Source: Farysia itapuensis (lineage: Eukaryota; Basidiomycota; Ustilaginomycetes; Ustilaginales; Ustilaginaceae). Taken from it: 64,000 nt of DNA. A model generated the notes under the pieces. That model was not told where the DNA came from. It saw nothing but the letters and a program-made list of their open reading frames with translations, and searched no databases. Of this stretch, positions 38,046 through 47,480 are shown piece by piece. Made by a program: the position numbers and the translations under genes. Within the stretch, counting starts at the first letter, position 1. Each line of letters opens with the position of its first letter. Where the stretch lies: assembly GCA_023212645.1 (NCBI GenBank), contig JALBYC010000014.1, positions 1 through 64,000 of the forward strand. Reading direction: 5' to 3'.

Positions 38046-39743
38046 TCAATGATACTGCGATGAGGGGTCCGAAAAGTCGCCGGCGAACGAAGCGAGTGTG
38101 TAGCTCGACTGTTTCGGCTCGTTGAGATTGATAGCACCTGCAAGACGGAGGGAACCAGGCGATTCGGGGACAGTTTCCGAAGCAGGCTGAGCTGCTGCGT
38201 CCGCTGGAGGAGTCTCGACGGCTGAGCGCGGTGTATGGTCTGCAGATCGGGCATGAGTCTTGAGATGCTGCGCTAGGTTATCAGAACGGCCAAAGGCTCG
38301 GTTGCATGCATCTACGGGGCATTGGAAGGGACGTTCTTGGGTATGGACGTGGCTATGACGTTTGAGATGTTCCATGCGCTTGAAGCGCTTGCCGCAGTAG
38401 CAGGCATGTTGTTTGTCTGCGGAGCTGACAATCAGAGGTGGGTCGACCTGCCGCGGCCGGGCACGTGCGGTTCGAACCGCTGACGTGGAATAACTTCGAC
38501 CTCGTCCCTCTACTGGTACGGGTCCGGCGTTTGTTCCGCCGACGGAACCCAACGAAGCCATGCTGTAACTTCGATGACTTGCCATGGGTGGAGCAGTGTA
38601 TGAAGCATCGTACCTGGGCGAGACAAGAGCTTCGGTCAACATCGAGGGACATGAGAAGCCAGCTTTGCCAATATCGCACATTGAGGTCGCAGCGGGGGTG
38701 GGAGTGGACGGGACCGACGTCCATGCAGAAGACGCGGATGAGCGAGCAGACCGGCTGAGTATCGGAGTTGCGAACACGCGCGCTCCACTAGGCTGCCCTG
38801 GGGACGAGGGTGAGAAAGGGTGGGATATGCTTGATATGCTCGACCGGTGCGATGCAAAGCCTGGAGTTCCGGCGTTGTGCATGTGCTGTCGGAAAGCCGC
38901 ATTAGACTGAAAGCTTGGCTCACGGTTAGGAAGAGGGACAGCGTTGTGCTGGGAATAACTGCCCGGCTTGAGAGGACTGATGGAATAGTCTAGGCCGGTC
39001 TCATAGTTCAGCCTTTGTAGAGACGTAGATGTGACCGGGTTGACCATGGTGGATGCTGGGAAAGTTGTGCTGAATGCCTGGTTGTCCCGAGTCAAGAAGC
39101 TGGCGACTGATGCACGTCGATAGCTCGGGTCGAATGACGCTGGCATCAACGTAGCGTTGTAGGAGCTGCTCGATGGTGCATTTGTGTAGCCAGCGGAGAG
39201 GGAAGTTGATCTGGGCCAGTTCGTCTCGTGGATAACATTGCTTCGACTTTCGAGCACTTGAGACTGCCTCCGGCTGTCAAGGTGTGAGGGTAGAGCGGAA
39301 GCGTCAAACGATTGAATACCTCTGCGCTGAAGATGGCTGAAGGGAAGTAGATCGGACTTGCCACTGTTGTCGTTGGCAAAGGCTGTATGTTGGTCGGGCT
39401 CTAACGGAACCATTGATGAGGTAGTAAAGTACTGAGAGCCATTGCCATGCCTTGATGCCGGGGACGCCGTGCCGGGTGAGGGCATCGCCAGCTCATCTCG
39501 CACAAAGTTGCGAGGAGGATGGGCTAGTGACAGCGTGCAGTCCGACATGTAAGCCATAGAGGAAGAATGTGCGTGCGCAGCTATGTGGGCGGGCAATGGG
39601 TCACCTAGGTCGTGTTCAGACTTGATCTCGAACTGCTGCGAGCGCGGCGAGGAAGGACCATGAGCTGCATAAGAAGATACATACGCATTGGTGGTTGGGA
39701 CCGACGAGCTCTGCTCCTCGCTTTGATGTGGTACCAAAGACAT
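38046..39743 (-). CDS. C2H2 zinc-finger transcription factor
   Basis: A 565-residue regulator with two adjacent C2H2 fingers near the C-terminus (from about residue 450). The first is ACYCGKRFKRMEHLKRHSHVH, with Cys-x-Cys spacing. The second is CPVDACNRAFGRSDNLAQHLKTH. The FKRMEHLKRH...H-T-x-ERPFxCP linker closely resembles the zinc fingers of filamentous SteA/Ste12 proteins and of Msn2-type stress factors, but no Ste12 homeodomain is present. The rest is Ser/Pro-rich and disordered. The ATG at 39743 follows a pyrimidine-rich leader; the longer upstream frame looks like untranslated sequence. It is preceded by a 1.1-kb non-coding region. Confidence 0.8.
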   Translation of the reverse strand: MSLVPHQSEEQSSSVPTTNAYVSSYAAHGPSSPRSQQFEIKSEHDLGDPLPAHIAAHAHSSSMAYMSDCTLSLAHPPRNFVRDELAMPSPGTASPASRHGNGSQYFTTSSMVPLEPDQHTAFANDNSGKSDLLPFSHLQRRGIQSFDASALPSHLDSRRQSQVLESRSNVIHETNWPRSTSLSAGYTNAPSSSSYNATLMPASFDPSYRRASVASFLTRDNQAFSTTFPASTMVNPVTSTSLQRLNYETGLDYSISPLKPGSYSQHNAVPLPNREPSFQSNAAFRQHMHNAGTPGFASHRSSISSISHPFSPSSPGQPSGARVFATPILSRSARSSASSAWTSVPSTPTPAATSMCDIGKAGFSCPSMLTEALVSPRYDASYTAPPMASHRSYSMASLGSVGGTNAGPVPVEGRGRSYSTSAVRTARARPRQVDPPLIVSSADKQHACYCGKRFKRMEHLKRHSHVHTQERPFQCPVDACNRAFGRSDNLAQHLKTHARSADHTPRSAVETPPADAAAQPASETVPESPGSLRLAGAINLNEPKQSSYTLASFAGDFSDPSSQYH

Positions 39744-40861
39744 TGCCACGGGCAAGGCGTCACCTGGACGCACCGTCTTGAGAGAGACAAAAAGAGGGAA
39801 TAAAAGGAAGAAGGGAGCGACAAGCCGAGATGGGGGGGTTCGGGAACGGCTTTTGTAGAACGGGGTACCGCAGCCTGTTAGCCAAGGCGGAGCTTCGCGG
39901 ATCCGGCCCGCACTAGACAAGTATACCAGACAATGCTGGGCAGAGACGGGGGGCAAACAGCCGGTGTGGATTGTTTGCAGTCTCGGTAGTGCGAGTCCCA
40001 CGCAATCAGCGGAGTAACACGAGGGAGACAAGCCACCGTCTTACCTTTGCTGCCACCCACACTGTCAGCAGGTCTTGGAACCCATGGCGCGGAACAGCAG
40101 ACAAAGCCTTCTCGGGGAGGCTTGATTCTCGAGAACCAGAAAGGCTTGCGCTCGGAACAATCATTACTGTCTGCGGGCCAAGGCCAAGCGATGTCTCCCC
40201 CATTCCCATTCCCATTAACCCATTCCCAAAGTAGAAGGTGGATTTGACAGCGCGTAATTACCAACGCGCTGGCAGCGCAGCCGGACTTGCACGCGGTTAG
40301 ATCTGCTATTCTGCGCTTAGATTTCCCCCCTTCTTGCGTTTCCGAACCTAGTCGGAACCAGCATATCGGCTAAGATCTTGAAAGATGGCGGAGCAACACG
40401 CTCAAAACCAAGCCACCTTTCCGCCTCCAAAGGGGGGTGTGACGGCCGCCTTACCCTGGGGTCCCTGACTGCATGTGTTTTAGGCTGCATTCTTCCATCC
40501 GATGGAATTCAATTCCCTCACATCTTTAGCGCGCCCAAATTAAAAAAAGAAAAGAGCGCTTCGAGTTGGACGCGCCACGCTGCGAACACGCATCGCGCTT
40601 AGCATAAGCGAGCTACCGCGGTTCATGCTATTCTCGTCCCAGGAAAAAAAAGCTGAGCGAGCTGGCAAGGCCCGGAGGCCCCCTCGGGAACAATCCCACT
40701 TCGGCACAATTACGTTCGGAGCAGACTCATCATGCGCCGTTATCAATCGCATTGTTGACATTACAGATGGTAAAGAGCTTTGTCTTTAGGACAAACGAAA
40801 ACAATCGGTCGGTTTTGAGGGCGTGGTGAGTGGGGAAAGGGGACGAGAACGTGGCACGACC
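39744..40861. promoter_or_regulatory. 1.1-kb upstream region of the C2H2 factor
   Basis: The longest gap in the window. It lies between the 3' end of the DEF1-like gene and the C2H2 start. No gene is seen. It contains a CT-rich leader next to the ATG, repeated CATTCC words at 40200-40228, and A-rich runs at 40539-40552 and 40644-40652. Length and position suit the promoter of a regulated transcription factor. Confidence 0.5.
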
Positions 40862-43558
40862 CTACTGACCCCAGTACTGACGTGCGTAAGGGTAATTCGA
40901 GTAGGCAGATGTATTGCCTTGGTGGCCGTAAACTCCGTACTGTTGGTAGTATTGCTGCTGCTGCTGTTGAGCCTGCTGCTGCTGCTGTTGCTGTTGCTGC
41001 TGCTGCTGACCTTGGTGCGGCTGCTGGCCCTGGTGCTGCTGAGGCCCAGCCTGACCTTGACCGCGTGTCGGCTGATTAGCAGCGCCGGCCTGGCCCGAGG
41101 GCTTGCCTGCGTTGGCGTCAAACTGACGGTAGCTCTCCAATGCACCGCCAGAAGTCGGTCCGCCCGCCTTTTGCTGTGCGCTCATGTGCGGAGTGCCAGC
41201 AGATCCACCATTACCAGAGCCACCAGATTGCGAAGGGGGAGCTCCGCTACCGCTGCTACCCAAAAATCCTCCCAGACCAGGAATCGCTCCTCCGTAGATC
41301 TTGGAATAATCCGACATGCCGCCAAGGCCGGGAGCGCCCTGCATATGGTTTCGAGCAAAGCCCTGGTCGTAGGATGACAAGTTGGCCGCGCTGGCCGTTT
41401 GTTGTCCGTACTGGCTCTGAGCACCATAGTTGCTAGCATCACCCTGAGGTCCAGCCTGGTTGTAGGGAGACGCAATGTTGGCAGGCGTGCCTGGCTTGGA
41501 AGGGTGCTGCTGCTGCTGAGCAGCAGGCTGGCCGTAGACTGGGTACTGGCCATATCCTCCACCAGGCTGACCGTAGTGCTGGAACTGGTTCGGCATGTAG
41601 TAGTGGGGGTAGTAGTAAGGCATGATGCCTGGGAACTGTTGCTGTTGCTGAGGCGCCTGCTGTTGGTGAATGCCAGGCCCAGCCTGGTGACTCTGAGGGT
41701 GCTGAGGCTGACCAGCATGTTGTTCGCCAGACTGCTGCTGCGAAGACGGCTGTTGCTGAGTCTTGTCGTCAGCGCGCTGTCCAAACGCGTTGGATCCCTG
41801 GTCGTAGGCGCCATAGAATTGAGCCAGACGTTGCGTGTCAAGACCGCCGTACATGGACGAGTAGTCTTGCAGACCCTGTTGAGGCTGCTGTGGCTGAGTT
41901 TGCGAAGCACCATGGCCAGTTGAGCTGCTGAAGCCGTTGTATCCTTGCACCTGGTCTTGAGGTCCCTGGTGGTGCGGTGCGGCAGCTTGCTGTGGCTGAT
42001 TCTGGCCGGTGAATCCATATGAGCTGTCAAAGGCATCAGACTTGTAGCCATTGTATTGGCCCTGTGCTTGCTGACCGTAGGATTCCTGGCCTGCCTGAGA
42101 TTGGCCGAGGCGTTCATGCAGCGCTTGCTGGCTTCGCGCAACTGGAGGCGAGGCAGCAGATGCAGGAGCTTCCGCAGCAGCAGGGGGCTGTCCGGTCAGT
42201 GCTTCGCTGTTGTGCTCAGCAGGCTCATCGTCGTCGGCACCGAGAAAGTTAAGCGAGCCAAATTGAACGCCAAGCTTGTCGAGTTGAGACGAGCCACCTG
42301 CCATGACTACAGGAGCGTCCTGGCGAGCCCGCTGCGAGGTGCGCTGAGATGCACCGCGACTGATGGCTTTGGGAAGACCAGACGGAGCGGCTGTTGATCC
42401 ACTCAAGTCAGCATCCGTAGGGGCAGATGCCTGCTCAACAGGTGCATGCTCGACGGCAGTTTCGGCAGCCGCTGGCTTTGCTTCTTCGACAACGTTTTCG
42501 GCGAGATCGACAGCCGGAGCTTCTTCCACGGGTGCGGAGACCTCTTGACTATAATCTGCGACAGGAGCAGGGGCGTCCACGGGAGCGTCCTGGACGGATG
42601 GTGTCGCATCGAAAGCTTCCTCCTGAGGTTGAGAGGGGGCTACAGGCGCAGATTTGGGAGCCTCGGACTTTCGGGCAATTTGAGCCCAGCTCATAGTGGA
42701 GCTCTTGGGGGCTGCCTTAGTGGGAGGGACCTTGACTGCCGGGTGCGACTCTTGCACGGTGGAAGGAAGCGCAGGAGTTGTGGTGGTCGACTCTGTAGCC
42801 TGAACAGGTGCAGAAACAGCCGCTGGCTCATCCACATCCCAGCCAAGATTAGCAGAGTTGGTAGCAGGAGCGTCCATGTCCCATCCTCCGGCAAAGTCAG
42901 AGGCGGGCGCTTTAGCTGAGCTGTCCGCAAACGCTGGAGCTGAAGTGGCCGCTGCAGACGTGGCAGCGCCGTTGGTCCTGCTCGAGCGGCCCAAGGCAGC
43001 TGCCCAGCTAGTTCCCGAAGTTGGGGTAGCGACAGAGGAGAAACTTTGAGGGGTGGTCGAAGACTCTTCGGGCGATCGAGCATTGTGGCCGTTGGCCTGG
43101 GGTGCGATCCCGCCACCTCTACCGCCAACACCACGAGAGCCGCCTCGACCACCACGAGCTCCTCGAACAGCAGCACTTCCCCTTCCTCGTCCTCCTCGTT
43201 CAGAGGAACGAGTGACGGCAGAGGCATCCGTGCTCGCAGGAGCGGCACGATTGGCCGACGAGGCATTGGGGGTGGCGATTGTGTCCTTCTTGCTCTGCTT
43301 CTTGGGCTTGACTGACGAGAACTGCTCGACCAGGCCATCCGAGATACGCACGACTACAAGCTCTACATCGCCCAGTGCATCCTGAAGAGCAAAGAGCAGA
43401 TCCTCATCGGTCCATGTGGGAAACATTTCTCGGATCATTTCCAGCTTGTCCGAGTACTTGGCTCGCAAGTTGCGTACTTCCTCTGTATCATCCTGAGGTT
43501 GCTGAGAACGACCTTTGGGTCGGGGGTGTGAGCCCCTACGTGTGGTTGCAGACGACAT
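40862..43558 (-). CDS. DEF1: DEF1-like RNA polymerase II degradation factor (CUE domain, Gln-rich)
   Basis: An 898-residue protein with an N-terminal CUE ubiquitin-binding domain (about residues 36-79: LEMIREMFPTWTDEDLLFALQDALGDVELVV). A long Ala/Pro/Ser region and then an extremely Gln/Tyr/Gly-rich half follow, with a pure Gln run near the C-terminus. This is the layout of yeast Def1, which helps ubiquitinate stalled RNA polymerase II and whose Gln-rich tail keeps it cytoplasmic until processed. The RGGRGRG-type Arg-Gly motifs at about 120-150 may be methylated. The start MSSATTRRGS is the first ATG. The disordered part can only be matched by composition. Confidence 0.78.
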   Translation of the reverse strand: MSSATTRRGSHPRPKGRSQQPQDDTEEVRNLRAKYSDKLEMIREMFPTWTDEDLLFALQDALGDVELVVVRISDGLVEQFSSVKPKKQSKKDTIATPNASSANRAAPASTDASAVTRSSERGGRGRGSAAVRGARGGRGGSRGVGGRGGGIAPQANGHNARSPEESSTTPQSFSSVATPTSGTSWAAALGRSSRTNGAATSAAATSAPAFADSSAKAPASDFAGGWDMDAPATNSANLGWDVDEPAAVSAPVQATESTTTTPALPSTVQESHPAVKVPPTKAAPKSSTMSWAQIARKSEAPKSAPVAPSQPQEEAFDATPSVQDAPVDAPAPVADYSQEVSAPVEEAPAVDLAENVVEEAKPAAAETAVEHAPVEQASAPTDADLSGSTAAPSGLPKAISRGASQRTSQRARQDAPVVMAGGSSQLDKLGVQFGSLNFLGADDDEPAEHNSEALTGQPPAAAEAPASAASPPVARSQQALHERLGQSQAGQESYGQQAQGQYNGYKSDAFDSSYGFTGQNQPQQAAAPHHQGPQDQVQGYNGFSSSTGHGASQTQPQQPQQGLQDYSSMYGGLDTQRLAQFYGAYDQGSNAFGQRADDKTQQQPSSQQQSGEQHAGQPQHPQSHQAGPGIHQQQAPQQQQQFPGIMPYYYPHYYMPNQFQHYGQPGGGYGQYPVYGQPAAQQQQHPSKPGTPANIASPYNQAGPQGDASNYGAQSQYGQQTASAANLSSYDQGFARNHMQGAPGLGGMSDYSKIYGGAIPGLGGFLGSSGSGAPPSQSGGSGNGGSAGTPHMSAQQKAGGPTSGGALESYRQFDANAGKPSGQAGAANQPTRGQGQAGPQQHQGQQPHQGQQQQQQQQQQQQAQQQQQQYYQQYGVYGHQGNTSAYSNYPYARQYWGQ

Positions 43559-44336
43559 GTCGAGCTTGGAAGGTTATGTATGAAGAAGAGTGGTGCAGGA
43601 CGTCCAACCAAGGGAAAGAGTCCGGGGAAAGGATGGAATTTGTGCGATAGCTGCACTGACGGACGAGAACAATGTCGCAAGCGAAGCTCAAGCTGCAGAG
43701 ACGGTTCGACGAGACAAGGAAGCCAGAAGGGGTGAGGAGGAATGATGGAGACGAAGTTGCCAGAGCCACGAGCAAAGGCGTCAAAGAGCGCTAAAGCCAC
43801 TTGACCTGGATTACAATTCTTCCACTAATCGTCGAGCCTTTTTTTTCTAATCGACAATTTAATAGAAAATTAAGAAGAATTGCTGCATACGCGCACCACC
43901 TTTAAGCCATCTTTAGCAGCTTGTGCACAGGCAGAGAACTAGAGACATCAGTAAATTGCATGGCTACCTCGCTGCCACGACTGCGTATCGGTTGTGTTGG
44001 GCATATTGTAAAGAGCGGTGACTTTCAAGTGTCTTGTGCTACATATCGTGATTTCGAGGTGGTACCTTCGTGCTTTCCGCAGCACCTTTTAGCTTCTCGT
44101 GCGAGAGAAAGCTTGTTAGACCGACCATGTGATTCACGTTGACGCTGCTAGATCTACGTCGTGCAGATCGGCAGTATACTGACACTAGTCTACCTCGACC
44201 TCCATAGCCTCTTCACCCTGTTTGCACACCTACCAGCCATGATGCTTAACACGGCGCAGTAGTGTGCGCAGACCGACCACGTGGGACGATTTGTTCACCT
44301 TCTACCCCCGGACAATTGAATGGATGGAACGCCAGT
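43559..44336. promoter_or_regulatory. Divergent promoter between DEF1-like and ROK1-like genes
   Basis: 778 bases without a convincing gene. An AT-rich patch (T run, then AATTTAATAGAAAATTAAG) lies at 43838-43880. Confidence 0.45.
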
Positions 44337-47153
44337 ATGGTGGGCGGACAGAGCGAAAACTGCACTCATGCAACCCTACCATCGCGTCCAACGCTAGCCC
44401 CACTAGCTACAGCTTCCACATCCCCAACACAAGGGCCAGCATCCTCCTCTACACATGACTCTCCGTCAACTAGGGCATCCAGTGCAGTCGACACGCCCTC
44501 GAGCTCTGCTTTACACACAGGGCCCCGCTTCGCGCCGTCACAGTACAACTGGCAACATCAACCCAGTCCATTGTCAGCCTCCATCAAATCCAAGGATTCT
44601 GCCGATGTCGAGCATCTAGAGAAGCGCTTTCTTAGCTTACATCCTCACGCTCAGCGATCTGGCAGCGAGTATTCTTCCGGCTCGTGGACTGGCGACGATG
44701 TGTTCTCCGAATCTTCTGTATCACGCCAATCTTCATGCGAGACCGACATCGAAGCCGATCAAGTGCACATTAGCGAGGCCTCGAACGCAGAGATCAGCAT
44801 GTCCCCTCTCAAGTCGGATGCACCTGCAATACCTGCCCTAGCAACGCCGGCCGACAAAGCTACACGTTTACGGCGTCGAGCAATCGAGATTTCCCCACAC
44901 GAGCTACGAGAGCGTCTCGAATCAGTCTACAGCTATTCCCACAAGGCTGACTATGCGTTTAAGCACAGAGATGCCGGCCAGAGTTGTGATGAATCGGCGC
45001 ATCTGGACCACGCGGGGAGGGGCGGTGATATTTCCAGGGTTCAAATTCTGGCCAATTCACCGGCGCCCAACTTTATTAATTCCAACGACACAGCCTTCAA
45101 GGTTTCAAACGCCTTGGACACCGCAGCTCCGCCCACCCATGCTGCCAATCATGACACCCCTGCTTTCAACACTGCGCCTCTTTCATCGCTCACATCTCGG
45201 CCACATCTGCCCTCTGACGAGATCTCTTCCAACCTCGCTCGTCTGACAATTGAGTCTGATGACGCTCTAGCCAAGCCGTTTGACACTCGATCGACACTGC
45301 CTCCCTTGATTCTCGATCTTCGGCCTGTCGAAGTGTTCGCAGGGAGCTCACACATCGAGACATCGGCATCCCAGACCACAGGGCATGTGCGTGGTGCAAT
45401 TAATCTGCTCATACCAGGACTGATTCTGCGCCGGTGGGCAAAGTCGGTGGCTCGCGACCAGACTTGTCCCTCCCTTCAGTCGTTTGTCACCACACCGATG
45501 AGCAAGCGTCGCTTCTCCGACATTGTCAACGCAGCCTTCCATGCTCCATCCTCTGCTCTGCCCCGGTCTGGCCGCGCTTCCGCAAGCGGGTCGTCGAACT
45601 CAGATATGGCAAGCAAGACAGATAGTGGACCCCTTGGTGCCAACAGGGACCTTTACGATCAGTACTGGCAGTCAGACATTGTCGTATTGTGCGATGAAGG
45701 CAACTCTGCTGTCGCAAAGGGCGCTATCACTGCATCCGCCTCAACATCAAGTAGCAGTGTTCTCATCGAGACTCTGGAGAAGACGCCGGGCGTAGAAGTG
45801 GGTCAATCGCACTCGGACCGCGGGGGTGGAGTATACTACCTTCGCTCCAGCATGACCGCCCTCAAATCGACGCTCCCTCCATCCCTTTGGAGCACGGAAG
45901 CTCAAGACAGCTTTCAACCACAAATTTCAGGAGAGGTGGTAATCCGCAGCGATCGATTGCCCCATGGCACTCTTGGACGCTCTAAAACCATAAGTGCCAG
46001 AAGCCGTTCCCCTGTCGCAGACCCTATATTTGAAGACATCAGTAGGGTCGACCAAATGACGGAAATCTCACCAGAAGCGCTGCCATCGTCAAGTAGACAG
46101 CGACCATTATTGGCACGTCTCAAGACGTCCGAGCTGCTTAGTAGACAACTCAGCCTGGGCCATGCATCCTCCCGCCGCAAGTCTCCCGCAGGCCTCAAGC
46201 TCCAAGTCAATACGGGCATTCCTAAGCGTTCTGTAACGCTGAGCAGCTTTCCTTCCGACGGTCAGCCTGCTGTTCCGCCAGTACCGCACTCACCAGCTAC
46301 CTTGCAATCTTTGCAAAAATTGTGTAGAGAACAAGCGCAGCACCCGCCATCACGAGCCACGTTTGGAGATATGTGCCTGGCACCCGGTGCAAGGGGAACC
46401 TTCACGTTCTCCGCTCAGGGACAACTTTCAGCCGATGGGGAATGGGATTCAACGCCGAAACCAGCGGCACCGCTGGACCCTGAATTCGAGATGTCGACGA
46501 TATTGCCCGACTTTCTCTATCTCGGGCCAGCCGTGCAGACAGAGGCGGACGTGACCGAGCTCGAGCAAAAAGGTGTGCGACGCGTCCTTAATGTAGCTGC
46601 CGAGATCGAAGACGCTGGGCCTCTGAACGTGGGACAGCGGTTCGACAATTATCTCAAAGTACCTATGCTGGACAGCGTTGAGGCAGTTGGCGTGCAAGAC
46701 AGCATCCGAGACGCCTGCGAGTTTTTGGACGACGCTCGACTGCGTTCTGAGCCGGTCTACGTTCATTGCAAAGCAGGCAAATCAAGATCAGTAACGGTCG
46801 TCATTGCCTACCTGATTCATGCACTTCGCTGGCCACTGAACAAGGCGTATGCGCACGTGGTAGAACGTCGCAGCGCCATCAGTCCCAACATTGGCTTTGT
46901 AGCCGAGTTGATGAAGTTTGAAGAACGCGAACTCTCACTTGCGAGGTCTAGCGGTATAGTCGATCCCCTCTCGGCGCCAAGTTCTGCGCATCCTGGTCAA
47001 CATCATCTCGGTATCGCCGGTCTAGATGAAGCCTCGAGGTCAATGCCATCACTGCATAAGCCACTCGCTCCAGATGTGGCCAATGCTTACACTTCAGGTG
47101 AATCTCCTCTGCTATGCAAATCATCTCCAGACCTTGCCAATTTAGCGAACTAG
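44337..47153 (+). CDS. ROK1: Rok1-like dual-specificity MAPK phosphatase
   Basis: A 938-residue protein (from the ATG at 44337). After a Ser/Thr-rich N-terminus there is a rhodanese-like (Cdc25-type) domain from about residue 320 (LPPLILDLRPVEVF to HVRGAINLLIP), typical of MAPK phosphatases as the docking module. The catalytic dual-specificity domain lies at about 720-870 (DFLYLGPAVQTEADV, then the active site VHCKAGKSRS with Cys811, and the AYLI helix). In Ustilago maydis, Rok1 dephosphorylates Kpp2 and Kpp6 and restrains mating and virulence signalling. The start is uncertain: the frame is open upstream to 44262 but only from GTG, and an upstream exon cannot be excluded. Confidence 0.8.
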   Translation: MVGGQSENCTHATLPSRPTLAPLATASTSPTQGPASSSTHDSPSTRASSAVDTPSSSALHTGPRFAPSQYNWQHQPSPLSASIKSKDSADVEHLEKRFLSLHPHAQRSGSEYSSGSWTGDDVFSESSVSRQSSCETDIEADQVHISEASNAEISMSPLKSDAPAIPALATPADKATRLRRRAIEISPHELRERLESVYSYSHKADYAFKHRDAGQSCDESAHLDHAGRGGDISRVQILANSPAPNFINSNDTAFKVSNALDTAAPPTHAANHDTPAFNTAPLSSLTSRPHLPSDEISSNLARLTIESDDALAKPFDTRSTLPPLILDLRPVEVFAGSSHIETSASQTTGHVRGAINLLIPGLILRRWAKSVARDQTCPSLQSFVTTPMSKRRFSDIVNAAFHAPSSALPRSGRASASGSSNSDMASKTDSGPLGANRDLYDQYWQSDIVVLCDEGNSAVAKGAITASASTSSSSVLIETLEKTPGVEVGQSHSDRGGGVYYLRSSMTALKSTLPPSLWSTEAQDSFQPQISGEVVIRSDRLPHGTLGRSKTISARSRSPVADPIFEDISRVDQMTEISPEALPSSSRQRPLLARLKTSELLSRQLSLGHASSRRKSPAGLKLQVNTGIPKRSVTLSSFPSDGQPAVPPVPHSPATLQSLQKLCREQAQHPPSRATFGDMCLAPGARGTFTFSAQGQLSADGEWDSTPKPAAPLDPEFEMSTILPDFLYLGPAVQTEADVTELEQKGVRRVLNVAAEIEDAGPLNVGQRFDNYLKVPMLDSVEAVGVQDSIRDACEFLDDARLRSEPVYVHCKAGKSRSVTVVIAYLIHALRWPLNKAYAHVVERRSAISPNIGFVAELMKFEERELSLARSSGIVDPLSAPSSAHPGQHHLGIAGLDEASRSMPSLHKPLAPDVANAYTSGESPLLCKSSPDLANLAN

Positions 47154-47480
47154 GCGCAGTACAGCCACTGGACATGGCGGCGATTGCGTGCTTCGTTGTC
47201 CACGAACACAAGAGGAACATTTGCACGGCCCCGTAACAAGCAGTGATAAAGCACACCGTTACCCGCACACCAATCTCGCAGATCGCAATAGATATACGCA
47301 TTGGCTTTCTCAACCGCCACGCGACCTCCACACGTTGTTGGCTTTCTTGTTCCAGACGTCGGCATTCTTGTGACAGATGTCGGCTTTCTCGCTGTTTAGG
47401 TGGTCTGCTCCTGCATGCCACGCTCCGGTTGCGCGTATGAGCGATGTGCACTTTCCTACTCTTCTCACCATCATCACAAT
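47154..47480. other. Intergenic region upstream of the GH36 gene
   Basis: 327 bases between two plus-strand genes. It ends in a pyrimidine/CATCATCA-rich leader. Nothing else is seen. Confidence 0.5.
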
